A stretch of 54,409 bases of DNA from an uncultured Prevotella sp. (GTDB taxonomy: Bacteria > Bacteroidota > Bacteroidia > Bacteroidales > Bacteroidaceae): positions 1 to 54,409 of the forward strand of contig URQS01000018.1 of the NCBI GenBank assembly GCA_900550035.1, read 5' to 3'. This document shows positions 1 through 7,877 of this stretch, piece by piece; the stretch's first letter is position 1, and each line of letters begins with the position of its first letter. The notes below the pieces were generated by a model. It made no database searches, was not told where the DNA came from, and was given only the letters and a program-made list of their open reading frames with translations. Made by a program: the position numbers and the translations under genes.

Positions 1-269
1 GTATATTACTCACCTGTGACAATACACGACGTACTTCTTCTCGCTCACGGTCACAAGCCTCACGTTCCTCACCATACAAATCGAGTTGAGGATGACGGCG
101 GGATTCTTCCTTGGAAATCCATTCACGTCCATCATTTACTAGACTATCAATATCGTTAGCATCTTTAGCAATACCTATGGTAACCAACTCTTTATAACTG
201 CCTTTTGTTTTTTCCGCAACTACAATACTTATTGTTCCGGAGCGATTCTTCTTTTTTTTTGATAAACAT
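1..269 (-). mobile_element. IS1634/IS4-type DDE transposase, N-terminal fragment (cut by window edge, apparent frameshift)
   Basis: Read on the minus strand, the first 80-odd codons encode a protein opening K-N-R-S-G-T-I-S-I-V-V, continuing ELVTIGIAKDAND and ending in a charged helix with EEREACDREREEVRRV. From memory this is the usual start of IS1634/IS4-group transposases of Bacteroidota, with the DDE catalytic domain beyond the window. The natural start is ATG at 269-267 (M-F-I-K-K-K), but the following homopolymer holds nine A residues (plus-strand T at 252-260), which puts the ATG one base out of frame with the rest. No in-frame start lies between the preceding stop and the tract. Explanations are a dead copy, transcriptional slippage on the A9 tract, or a sequencing error. 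Family call is fairly sure; subgroup is not. Confidence 0.7.
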
Positions 270-282
270 AGTTAAAAAAACT

Positions 283-312
283 TTTGCGTACCCCAAAACA
301 AGGGTACGCAAA
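283..312. repeat. 11-bp inverted repeat upstream of the transposase
   Basis: TTTGCGTACCC (283-293) and GGGTACGCAAA (302-312) are perfect complements around an 8-base loop. The element lies 14 bases upstream of the transposase ATG. It may be part of the insertion sequence end or a hairpin in the transposase leader that limits read-in from outside promoters. Neither is proven because the other IS end is outside the window. Confidence 0.6.
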
Positions 313-404
313 GATACAAAATATTGTTTTTCAATCAGTTATAAAATACGTATTTTTTGAGTGACGAAGTCAGGAGAAATAAAACAATCGCATGACACAT
401 AGTG

Positions 405-443
405 AATAGGAGGAAAACGAATTCGTTTTCCTCCTATTTTTTT
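405..443 (+). terminator. Perfect 34-bp palindrome followed by T-run
   Basis: Positions 405-421 and 422-438 are exact reverse complements with no loop (centre CGAATTCG), and T residues run on to 443. The T-run is on the plus strand only, so this should stop rightward transcription. No rightward gene lies to its left within the window, so it may belong to a gene beyond the insertion sequence or insulate the permease promoter just downstream. Confidence 0.65.
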
Positions 444-472
444 GCATTAATCTTCGATTTGCATTATCTTTG
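441..472 (+). promoter_or_regulatory. Bacteroidota-type promoter for the SLC13 permease
   Basis: TTTG at 441-444 and TATCTTTG at 465-472 are separated by 20 bases, matching the Bacteroidota primary sigma consensus TTTG-N19-20-TAnnTTTG. Transcription should start near 479, giving a leader of under 30 bases before the ATG at 506. The -33 box overlaps the T-run of the palindromic terminator. Confidence 0.65.
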
Positions 473-505
473 TAAGCAGAATTAACAAAACAACAAAAAA
501 ATCAC

Positions 506-2341
506 ATGACAACAACCATTATTATCTTGATTCTTTCGGCTGTGTTCTTCGCCATGGGCAAAGTTCGCTCCGACCTCGTCGCATTGTGCGCCCTCGTCGC
601 CCTACTGCTCACTGGAATACTCACTCCGCAAGAAGCCCTATCGGGATTCTCCAACTCGGTGGTAATAATGATGGTGGGACTGTTTGTCGTGGGAGGCGCC
701 ATTGTGCAGACAGGACTCGCCAAAAAAGCATCGGGAAAACTAATGACATTGGCTGGCGACAGCGAACTTGGACTGTTTCTGTTGCTTATGGTAGTTACAG
801 CAGTAATCGGAGCATTTGTGAGCAATACCGGAACTGTGGCACTTATGATGCCTATCGTTGTGAGTCTGGCACAAAAGGCCAAAATGCGCGCCAGCAGACT
901 GCTCATGCCTCTTGCCTTTGCCAGTAGTATGGGCGGTATGCTTACGCTTATCGGTACGCCACCCAACCTTGTTATTCAGGAAGCGTTGACCGAGAACGAC
1001 TTTGAACCATTGAAGTTCTTCAGTTTTCTACCCGTAGGCATAGTCTGCATAATCGTAGGCATAGTGGTGCTACTTCCGCTGAGCAAGCACTTCCTCAATG
1101 GAAGCAAGCAACGTCAAGAAGGAGAGACTGGAAAGAAGCGTGCCAAGTCGCTCGACGACCTTATGGAAGAATACAACCTGAAGGACAATCTGTCGGTGTT
1201 CACTGTGGGCAAGCTATCAATAGCTAACAATAAAACGCTTGCAGAGCTTGACATTCATCATCGCTACGGACTTACCGTACTTGAAGTACGCAGAATAAAA
1301 CAACCACGTTCACCTCTGATGAAAGAAGTAGAACAGCGTCTTGCAGGTCCTGATACCAAGCTCACCGAAGGCGATATAGTATACGTAAGTGGTGATCCTG
1401 CACAAGCTATGCAGTTCGCTGCCGACATGAAGCTCAACAAGACAAGTGAGGAACTGGCTTTCTACGACATTGGTATAGCCGAGGTAGTGCTGATGCACAA
1501 CTCACGTTTGTGTGGCAAAACTCTTAAAGAGACTGGATTGCGCCGTCTGTATAACGTCAATGCACTTGGTGTGCGTCGTGGCGAGAACTACATAACAGAC
1601 GGCCTTGCAGACATGACTTTCCGTCAAGGTGACATCATTCTGATACAAGGCAAATGGAAGAATATCTCGCGCATAGCCGACGTGGCCGACGGCATAGTTG
1701 TGATGGGACAACCATTGGAAGAGGCATCTCGCGTGACACTCGACTACAAGGCACCGCTCGCAGCAGCCATTATGCTATTGATGATTCTTACCATGGTTTT
1801 CGACTTCATACCCGTAGCCCCTGTCACGGCCGTTATGGTGGCAGGACTGCTTATGGTTATCACGGGCTGCATACGCTCGGTAGAAGCTGCATACAAGACT
1901 ATAAACTGGGAGAGCATAGTGCTAATCGCAGCCATGCTGCCCATGTCGGTGGCATTGGAAAAGACAGGAGCATCGGCAATGGTAGCAAGTCTTCTGGCCG
2001 ACAACCTCGGACAGGCAAGTCCTTATGCTCTGCTCGCTGGTATCTACTTCACCACATCGCTTCTGACAATGTTCATCAGCAATACCGCTACAGCTGTACT
2101 AATGTCGCCCATAGCACTTACGTCAGCAGCAGCAATAGGCGTAAGCCCCTACCCCATGCTCTTTGCCGTGACATTGGGAGCAAGCATGTGCTTCGCATCG
2201 CCATTCTCCACACCACCCAACGCACTCGTAATGCAGGCCGGAGGCTACTCGTTTATGGACTACATCAAGGTGGGACTGCCGTTGCAAATCATAATAGGAC
2301 TGGTGATGATCGTAGTGTTACCGCTTATTTTCCCATTCTAA
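506..2341 (+). CDS. SLC13/DASS-family permease with two RCK-C (TrkA-C) domains
   Basis: A 611-residue inner-membrane protein with two hydrophobic halves (about residues 1-195 and 405-611) flanking a soluble insert of about 200 residues. Each half carries a Ser-Asn-Thr motif, SNTGTVALMMPIV near 106 and SNTATAVLMSPIA near 540. In divalent anion:sodium symporters these motifs bind Na+ and carboxylate. The insert contains two repeats resembling RCK-C/TrkA-C domains (TVLEVRR and NALGVRR strands, each ending in a GDI(V/I)(Y/L) turn). The substrate (dicarboxylate, sulfate or other anion) cannot be read from sequence. It has its own promoter and is followed 61 bases later by metA, which has a separate promoter-like site. 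Confidence 0.85.
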   Translation: MTTTIIILILSAVFFAMGKVRSDLVALCALVALLLTGILTPQEALSGFSNSVVIMMVGLFVVGGAIVQTGLAKKASGKLMTLAGDSELGLFLLLMVVTAVIGAFVSNTGTVALMMPIVVSLAQKAKMRASRLLMPLAFASSMGGMLTLIGTPPNLVIQEALTENDFEPLKFFSFLPVGIVCIIVGIVVLLPLSKHFLNGSKQRQEGETGKKRAKSLDDLMEEYNLKDNLSVFTVGKLSIANNKTLAELDIHHRYGLTVLEVRRIKQPRSPLMKEVEQRLAGPDTKLTEGDIVYVSGDPAQAMQFAADMKLNKTSEELAFYDIGIAEVVLMHNSRLCGKTLKETGLRRLYNVNALGVRRGENYITDGLADMTFRQGDIILIQGKWKNISRIADVADGIVVMGQPLEEASRVTLDYKAPLAAAIMLLMILTMVFDFIPVAPVTAVMVAGLLMVITGCIRSVEAAYKTINWESIVLIAAMLPMSVALEKTGASAMVASLLADNLGQASPYALLAGIYFTTSLLTMFISNTATAVLMSPIALTSAAAIGVSPYPMLFAVTLGASMCFASPFSTPPNALVMQAGGYSFMDYIKVGLPLQIIIGLVMIVVLPLIFPF

Positions 2342-2350
2342 ATAAAAAGG

Positions 2351-2380
2351 TTGTGCAAATAATTGAGTAACTTTGCACAA
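2351..2380 (+). promoter_or_regulatory. metA promoter overlapped by a 9-bp inverted repeat (candidate operator)
   Basis: TTGTGCAAA (2351-2359) and TTTGCACAA (2372-2380) are perfect inverted repeats with a 12-base spacer. The -7-like box TAACTTTG (2368-2375) runs into the right half-site. A dimeric regulator bound here would block polymerase. No clear -33 box is visible at the expected distance. No SAM or other riboswitch is recognisable in the short leader. Confidence 0.5.
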
Positions 2381-2402
2381 TAATATTAAAACACAATAAT
2401 AT

Positions 2403-3320
2403 ATGCCATTAAGATTACCAGATAAACTCCCCGCCATCGAACTCCTCAAGCAGGAGAATATCTTCGTGATGGATAATTCACGAGCTACGAGTCAGGATAT
2501 ACGACCGCTTCGCATTGTTATTCTCAATCTCATGCCGCTGAAGATAACGACCGAAACCGATCTCGTGCGCCTGCTCTCAAACACTCCGCTGCAGATGGAG
2601 ATATACTTCATGAAGCTGAAGAGCCACACATCTAAAAACACTCCGATAGAGCATATGATGATGTTCTATAAGGATTTTGATGTATTGAAGAACGAAAAGT
2701 TTGACGGAATGATTATAACAGGTGCACCTATAGAACATCTTGAATTTGAAGACGTGGGCTACTGGGACGAGATAACGCAGGTGTTTGAATGGGCTAATAC
2801 TCACGTAACAAGCACTATGTACATCTGCTGGGCTGCACAAGCCGGGCTCTATTATCACTACGGTGTGCCCAAACACCAATTACCAAAGAAGAAGTTCGGA
2901 GTGTTCCGCCAATATCCTCTCACTCCGCATATTCCTTTGTTCCGTGGCTTCGACGACTCGTTCAACATGCCGCACAGCCGACATACAGAGGTAAGACGTG
3001 AGGATATAGAGAAGCATCTCGAACTGAGCATCATAGCCGAATCGCCAGAGAGCGGCGTAAGTATAGTGATGGCACGTGGCGGACGTCAGATATTTGTCAC
3101 GGGACACATGGAATACTCACCATACACGCTCGACAGCGAGTACCGTAGAGATATGGGCAAACGCGACGATGTCGAGATGCCCAAGAACTACTATATAGGC
3201 GACGATCCAAGCCATAAGCCACATGTCACTTGGAGGGCTCACGCTAATCTGCTGTTCAGCAACTGGATAAACTATTACATCTACCAGGAGACTCCGTATA
3301 ATATTGAAGAGATTGGGTAG
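2403..3320 (+). CDS. metA: Homoserine O-acyltransferase, predicted acetyl-CoA type
   Basis: Acylates homoserine in the first committed step of methionine synthesis. The 305-residue length and residue numbering match the MetA family. Cys142 (ICWAAQAGLYYHYG) is the nucleophile, and His235 and Glu237 (GHMEYS) complete the active site. Position 111, in TGAPIEHLEF, is Glu. Published work on this family links Glu111 to acetyl-CoA use and Gly111, as in E. coli, to succinyl-CoA, so I infer a homoserine O-acetyltransferase despite the MetA fold. This would fit a direct sulfhydrylation pathway, but no partner enzyme is in the window. The U32 gene follows after 38 bases and may be co-transcribed. Confidence 0.95.
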   Translation: MPLRLPDKLPAIELLKQENIFVMDNSRATSQDIRPLRIVILNLMPLKITTETDLVRLLSNTPLQMEIYFMKLKSHTSKNTPIEHMMMFYKDFDVLKNEKFDGMIITGAPIEHLEFEDVGYWDEITQVFEWANTHVTSTMYICWAAQAGLYYHYGVPKHQLPKKKFGVFRQYPLTPHIPLFRGFDDSFNMPHSRHTEVRREDIEKHLELSIIAESPESGVSIVMARGGRQIFVTGHMEYSPYTLDSEYRRDMGKRDDVEMPKNYYIGDDPSHKPHVTWRAHANLLFSNWINYYIYQETPYNIEEIG

Positions 3321-3358
3321 AAGGAAAGCCCCACCACACGACTTTTTATTCAAGCATT

Positions 3359-5302
3359 ATGAATCAAAACAATAAACTTCCACGCACCATAGAACTCCTC
3401 GCCCCAGCAAAGAATCTTGAACAAGGCATTATCGCCATAGACCATGGTGCCGATGCCGTGTACATTGGTGCCAATGAGTTTGGAGCGCGTCAGGCTGCCG
3501 GCAACAGTATCGAGGATATAGCAGAACTTGCCAAATACGCTCATAAGTTCGGAGCCCGTGTCTACGTAACAGTCAACACCATCGTATATGAAAACGAACT
3601 GGCAAATGCCAAGCAACTGCTACGACACATTGTCAAGGCAGGTATTGATGCCATATTGGTGCAGGACATGGCTGTGGTGGAGATGATGAAAGAGGTAGCC
3701 TCAGAACCAGAAATGCAGGGACAGCGCATGCCAGAACTACATGCCAGCACACAGACAGACAATCGATCGTCCGAAAAAGTAGCATGGCTCACAAGTGTCG
3801 GCTTCAGTCGTGTAGTATTGGCCCGCGAATTGTCGCTTGACGAGATACGCGAGATGCATAAGGCTGTACCACATACAGAACTTGAAGTGTTTGTACATGG
3901 AGCCTTGTGCGTAAGCTATTCCGGAGCATGCTATGCCTCACATCATTGCTTCGGACGTAGTGCCAATCGTGGCGAATGCGCACAGTTCTGTCGTCTGGCA
4001 TTCGACCTTAAAGACAGTCGAGGCGATACAATACGCCGTGCGAGCCATCTGCTTTCGCTCAAGGACATGAAGCAACTCGATCGTCTGGAAGATATTATAG
4101 AAGCAGGAGCGACATCGCTGAAAATTGAGGGACGACTAAAGGATGCGGCTTACGTAAAGAATGTAGTTGCGGCATATAGCCAACAACTTGACGAAATAAT
4201 TGAAGACAATCCTGGCAAGTACCGCCGTAGCTCATGGGGCAAGGCTGAATACTCTTTTATTCCTAACCTTGCAAAAACATTCAACAGAGGCTTCACACAC
4301 TACTTTCTTGATGGTCGGCGCGATGACATTTCTTCGTTCGATACTCCTAAGGCAATGGGCGAATATGTGGGCTACGTCAAGGAAATAAGACGTGGGTCGT
4401 TCAACGTTGCAGGAACGGCCATGTTTGCCAATGGTGACGGTCTGTGTTTCTTTACTCCCGACCACAAGCTGCATGGCTTCCGTGTAAACCGTGTAGAAAA
4501 CAACCGCCTCTTCCCGCTATCAATGCCAGAAGAATTAAAGGCTGGTATGGCACTCTACCGCAACAACGATATGGTGTTTGAACGTGCTATGGAGAGCAAG
4601 ACTGCCGAACGCAAACTGACACTTGATATGACTATAGGTGTCGACTGTGGCAAGATTGTGCTCGAAGCAATAGACGAGACAGGACGCAAGGCATTTGCCA
4701 CACTCGACGAACCGCTACAGGAGGCGCAGAAGCCACAAGGCGATAACATAATACGCCAACTCGAAAAACTGGGTAATACTATGTTCCGTCCTGGCAATAC
4801 AAGACTGAATGGTGGTGTGGCAAGTCTGTTCATTCCATCAAGTAAGCTCGCAGCAATGCGACGTGAAGTGATAGCACAGATAGAGGAACAGCCTATAGAC
4901 ATGGGCGGAAATGAAGATGTGCGGAATAAGGCGTACGCAAGCAAAGAGGATAATACAGGCAACAAACGCTTTATTGAAGCAGAAAAGATTACTGCCGCCA
5001 ATGTAGCCAACCACCGAGCTGAAGCCTTCTACGAGGAGCACGGAGTAAAGCATGCAGCCGCAGCCTTTGAATTGACCGACGGAGCACACTCTGGCGCAAA
5101 GATTTACGGCATACCACATGCCAACACTCCACTTATGACCTGCCGATATTGTCTGCGCTACGCTATGGGATTATGCATAAAAAGAGGTGGCAAGCAACCT
5201 ACATGGAAAGAACCTCTATTCCTAGAGTCGGCAGACGGAAGACAGGTACGACTGACTTTCAATTGTGCGAAATGCCAAATGGAAGTTTACGCAACCGACT
5301 AA
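3359..5302 (+). CDS. U32 family peptidase-like protein (RNA C5-hydroxylation, TrhP/RlhA type)
   Basis: A 647-residue protein with an N-terminal U32 barrel (ELLAPAKNLEQGIIAIDHGADAVY at the start) and the U32 signature with Cys residues at 184, 191, 197, 207 and 211 (GRSANRGECAQFCR). A second cluster at the C-terminus (CRYC at 595-598, C606, CAKC at 636-639) looks like another metal site. U32 proteins were long called collagenases. The characterised E. coli members TrhP and RlhA instead install 5-hydroxyuridine in tRNA or 5-hydroxycytidine in 23S rRNA, using prephenate and iron-sulfur chemistry. The long middle domain resembles the DUF3656-type extension of RlhA. Which RNA is the target cannot be decided here. 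Confidence 0.85.
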   Translation: MNQNNKLPRTIELLAPAKNLEQGIIAIDHGADAVYIGANEFGARQAAGNSIEDIAELAKYAHKFGARVYVTVNTIVYENELANAKQLLRHIVKAGIDAILVQDMAVVEMMKEVASEPEMQGQRMPELHASTQTDNRSSEKVAWLTSVGFSRVVLARELSLDEIREMHKAVPHTELEVFVHGALCVSYSGACYASHHCFGRSANRGECAQFCRLAFDLKDSRGDTIRRASHLLSLKDMKQLDRLEDIIEAGATSLKIEGRLKDAAYVKNVVAAYSQQLDEIIEDNPGKYRRSSWGKAEYSFIPNLAKTFNRGFTHYFLDGRRDDISSFDTPKAMGEYVGYVKEIRRGSFNVAGTAMFANGDGLCFFTPDHKLHGFRVNRVENNRLFPLSMPEELKAGMALYRNNDMVFERAMESKTAERKLTLDMTIGVDCGKIVLEAIDETGRKAFATLDEPLQEAQKPQGDNIIRQLEKLGNTMFRPGNTRLNGGVASLFIPSSKLAAMRREVIAQIEEQPIDMGGNEDVRNKAYASKEDNTGNKRFIEAEKITAANVANHRAEAFYEEHGVKHAAAAFELTDGAHSGAKIYGIPHANTPLMTCRYCLRYAMGLCIKRGGKQPTWKEPLFLESADGRQVRLTFNCAKCQMEVYATD

Positions 5303-5344
5303 CTTCATGCAGAAGAAAGAGACGTAACGAAAAAACGATAGATA

Positions 5345-6337
5345 ATGATGAGAGCCAGATTGATTATAGTAATGATTGTCGGACTGATGACTTTGTCGGG
5401 GTGCTACCACACCAAGACAAGGCAACACGACGCATATACAACAACCAACACTATGAACTATGCCGACAGTTCGTTCTATAGTACTCATCATTACGCACAA
5501 AATTATAATTTCGTGGTGAAGAGCGACACGCTGTCATTGCTACGCCAGCAACCTGAGGAGAAACTCAACGGATTGCATACCGACTCTTTCCTCGTGAAGA
5601 GAGGCGACCATCTGGTAGTTGTAGACATTCGATTGCTAAAGAATGACCCGACCGATTCTGTATGGATACAGTTGGCTCGCGACCAATACACATTCGGATG
5701 GATACACGAAAGCCGACTTATGCAGTCGGTAGTGCCTGATGATCCTATATCGCAATTCATATCTACATTCTCCGACACACACTTGCTCGTGTTTCTTATC
5801 ATTATTAGTGTAATAGCTATGAGTTATCTGGCTTACAGCATTAAGCAGAAACACGTGAAGGCAGTACACTTCAATGACATACACTCATTCTATCCCACTC
5901 TGCTCGCATTGACCGTTGCTATGGCAGCCACGTTCTATTCGAGCATACAACTGTTTGCACCTGATGTGTGGCGTCATTTCTATTTCCACCCATCACTCAA
6001 TCCTTTCTCATTGCCTCCGATACTCGCCATTTTCATAGCATCGGTATGGGCTATGATAGTGATGGCAATAGCAACAATAGATGATGTCTACCACAAGTTG
6101 CCTTTCGCTCACGCTACACTCTACATGTGCGGTCTGGGAGCTGTCTGTGCAGCCAACTACATCATCTTCAGCGTGAGCACACTTTATTATATAGGTTACA
6201 TATTACTTATAGCTTATATGACAATTGCTATAAGACAGTATGCCAAGAACAATTACTACCCATATGTATGTGGCAACTGCGGAGCCAGACTTCGACATAA
6301 GGGAGTGTGCGACAACTGTGGAGCTATAAACTCATAA
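5345..6337 (+). CDS. Lipoprotein-like protein with SH3-like domain, five membrane segments and C-terminal zinc ribbon
   Basis: 330 residues, function unknown. A type II signal peptide with lipobox LSGC puts a lipidated Cys at about 20. Residues 55-130 look like a bacterial SH3 domain (SDTLSLLRQQP, a strand ending VVVDIRLL, then WIQLARD and FGWIHESRL). Five hydrophobic segments follow (about 146-165, 184-201, 224-244, 258-278, 279-296). The last 25 residues form a CxxC...CxxC zinc ribbon (Cys309, 312, 322, 325). If the lipid anchor is periplasmic, five crossings place the ribbon in the cytoplasm. It starts 42 bases after the U32 gene and converges on the yqaA-like gene. A sensing or envelope-stress role is speculation. 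Confidence 0.7.
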   Translation: MMRARLIIVMIVGLMTLSGCYHTKTRQHDAYTTTNTMNYADSSFYSTHHYAQNYNFVVKSDTLSLLRQQPEEKLNGLHTDSFLVKRGDHLVVVDIRLLKNDPTDSVWIQLARDQYTFGWIHESRLMQSVVPDDPISQFISTFSDTHLLVFLIIISVIAMSYLAYSIKQKHVKAVHFNDIHSFYPTLLALTVAMAATFYSSIQLFAPDVWRHFYFHPSLNPFSLPPILAIFIASVWAMIVMAIATIDDVYHKLPFAHATLYMCGLGAVCAANYIIFSVSTLYYIGYILLIAYMTIAIRQYAKNNYYPYVCGNCGARLRHKGVCDNCGAINS

Positions 6338-6350
6338 GAATAATAGACTA

Positions 6351-6803
6351 TTAAATAAAAAGCGACGCACCAAATACCAGAACGGCATAACGCAACAATT
6401 TGCCGATACTTATACTAATAAGCGAAATGGCAACATTGGCACGCATCAATCCGAGAGCTATCGTTATGGCGCTGCCAAGCAATGGCAAAAAGGCAAAGAA
6501 TCCCATCCAGGCTCCTCGTCCAGCCATAAACTTTTCGGCTTTTTCAATACTCTCACGGCTTACATGCAGATAACGTTCAATCCATACAAGATTGCCCATC
6601 CTACCTACACAATAGTTAAATACCGAACCCAAGATGTTGCCTATCGTACCATAAACGACAAGCCATACCGGATCCAAGCCTGCTGCTTGCAAGGCCAGCA
6701 TAACAGCCTCGCTGCTGAAGGGAAAGAAACTGCCAGCAAGAAATGCTGCAGCAAGCATTCCCCAATATCCCCAATCAACCAGAAAATTCAGAATCGTATC
6801 CAT
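6351..6803 (-). CDS. YqaA-family small membrane protein (DedA/SNARE-associated fold)
   Basis: 150 residues, with an N-terminal hydrophobic helix, the segment AAAFLAGSFFPFSSEAVM, a central GTIGNILGSVFNYCVGRMGN and a C-terminal helix pair. This matches the YqaA group of the DedA superfamily, small inner-membrane proteins thought to act in lipid or envelope homeostasis. Its ATG lies inside the preceding membrane-protein gene (16-base overlap), so the two are translationally linked. No catalytic function can be assigned. Confidence 0.8.
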   Translation of the reverse strand: MDTILNFLVDWGYWGMLAAAFLAGSFFPFSSEAVMLALQAAGLDPVWLVVYGTIGNILGSVFNYCVGRMGNLVWIERYLHVSRESIEKAEKFMAGRGAWMGFFAFLPLLGSAITIALGLMRANVAISLISISIGKLLRYAVLVFGASLFI

Positions 6804-7720
6804 ACATTACAAAATGTCAGAACAAGCGTAGCCACAAGCATTAAGCAGAATACGAGATTTGTTACCAACGAATTGGTGAGCGATATGAAATGGCCTATCA
6901 GAGGTGAAGCACTCACAATAAGAATTGCAAGAAGAAAATGCATATTTGTGGGCTGAAATATCATAAAGATAAGAGTAAATACAATCATCACCGAGAAGAA
7001 ATCGAACAGCATTCGTGTACGTATCTTGTCACGATAATTGTTCAGTCGGAAGTTAATCATTCCAACTATTGCCAAAAGAGCGACGAATGCTATGGTAAGA
7101 ATTTGCGCCAAAGGAACATCAAGCCATACCGACTGTGAATCCAAACACAGAAGAGCAGCAAAATGGTCGTCAAACAACGACAACTGATCGGTAAAGGCAT
7201 AATAGCCTGCTGCAAACCAATAAGGAACCAACAGACCCAACAAAGACGCTACATAAATACGAGCGCAACCATTCATTATGTTTGTGGCCATCAACACCCA
7301 TATTACAGGTACAAAATACAATATCTGCACATAGTAAATGCTGGCCAAGCCAAGCATGGCGAAAGCATAAAACACCCTGCCTACAGAAGCACGACTTTGG
7401 TAAGTACTGAAAAGAAACAGATAGAAAGCAATGAAGCACGTCTGCACAATGCCACACTTAATGTCAACAAAAAGAAAGTATGACATCACAGCCAAAACTA
7501 TGAATGAGCACGACACCATACGACTGTAGATACGTATCAAGGCATTGGAGTTGTTGAGCTCCATCATTAAAAATGCAGAAACTGCGAGCAGAGCGAACTG
7601 TATCCACATATGCTCGCCAAACATACCACCCAACAGACACACTATAAAAGCATACACACCCGTTGCAGGCAACGAAATGCGGCTCTCGGCAACACGATTC
7701 TGAAATCTCATTCTTCTCAT
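6788..7720 (-). CDS. Multi-pass membrane protein of unknown function
   Basis: 310 residues, almost entirely hydrophobic, with about eight or nine predicted membrane segments after a short basic N-terminus (MRRMRFQNRVAESR). I recognise no catalytic motif. Length and layout resemble uncharacterised Bacteroidota membrane families such as DUF6427, but I cannot confirm that. It overlaps the start of the YqaA-like gene by 16 bases, so the two are probably one operon. The upstream gene on the same strand, purD, is separated by a strong terminator. Confidence 0.7.
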   Translation of the reverse strand: MRRMRFQNRVAESRISLPATGVYAFIVCLLGGMFGEHMWIQFALLAVSAFLMMELNNSNALIRIYSRMVSCSFIVLAVMSYFLFVDIKCGIVQTCFIAFYLFLFSTYQSRASVGRVFYAFAMLGLASIYYVQILYFVPVIWVLMATNIMNGCARIYVASLLGLLVPYWFAAGYYAFTDQLSLFDDHFAALLCLDSQSVWLDVPLAQILTIAFVALLAIVGMINFRLNNYRDKIRTRMLFDFFSVMIVFTLIFMIFQPTNMHFLLAILIVSASPLIGHFISLTNSLVTNLVFCLMLVATLVLTFCNVWIRF

Positions 7721-7786
7721 TCCTTTTAATATTTATCTAAAAAGCCCCACTTTACATTAAGCACCTATATAAGCTTTACACTTTAT

Positions 7787-7867
7787 ATAAAAAGCCCCAC
7801 CCCATGCCTGTTATATTGGCATTTGCTCACTTCATCATACGGGGATGAAGGGCATGGGGCGAGGCTT
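7787..7867 (-). terminator. purD terminator with long stem and internal hairpin
   Basis: Arms 7792-7808 and 7851-7867 form a 17-bp helix with a 42-base loop, which holds a second small hairpin (TTCATC 7831-7836 with GATGAA 7844-7849). On the minus strand two positions pair as G-U; on the plus strand the same positions are C-A mismatches, so the structure is built for leftward RNA. It is followed on that strand by a U-run and sits 10 bases past the purD stop. The AAAAAGCCCCAC of one arm recurs nearby at 7739-7750. Confidence 0.75.
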
Positions 7868-7877
7868 ATATATTTAT

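Noticed and set aside
2342..2402. SAM riboswitch before metA
   Set aside because: The 61-base gap is too short and shows only an inverted repeat at the promoter.
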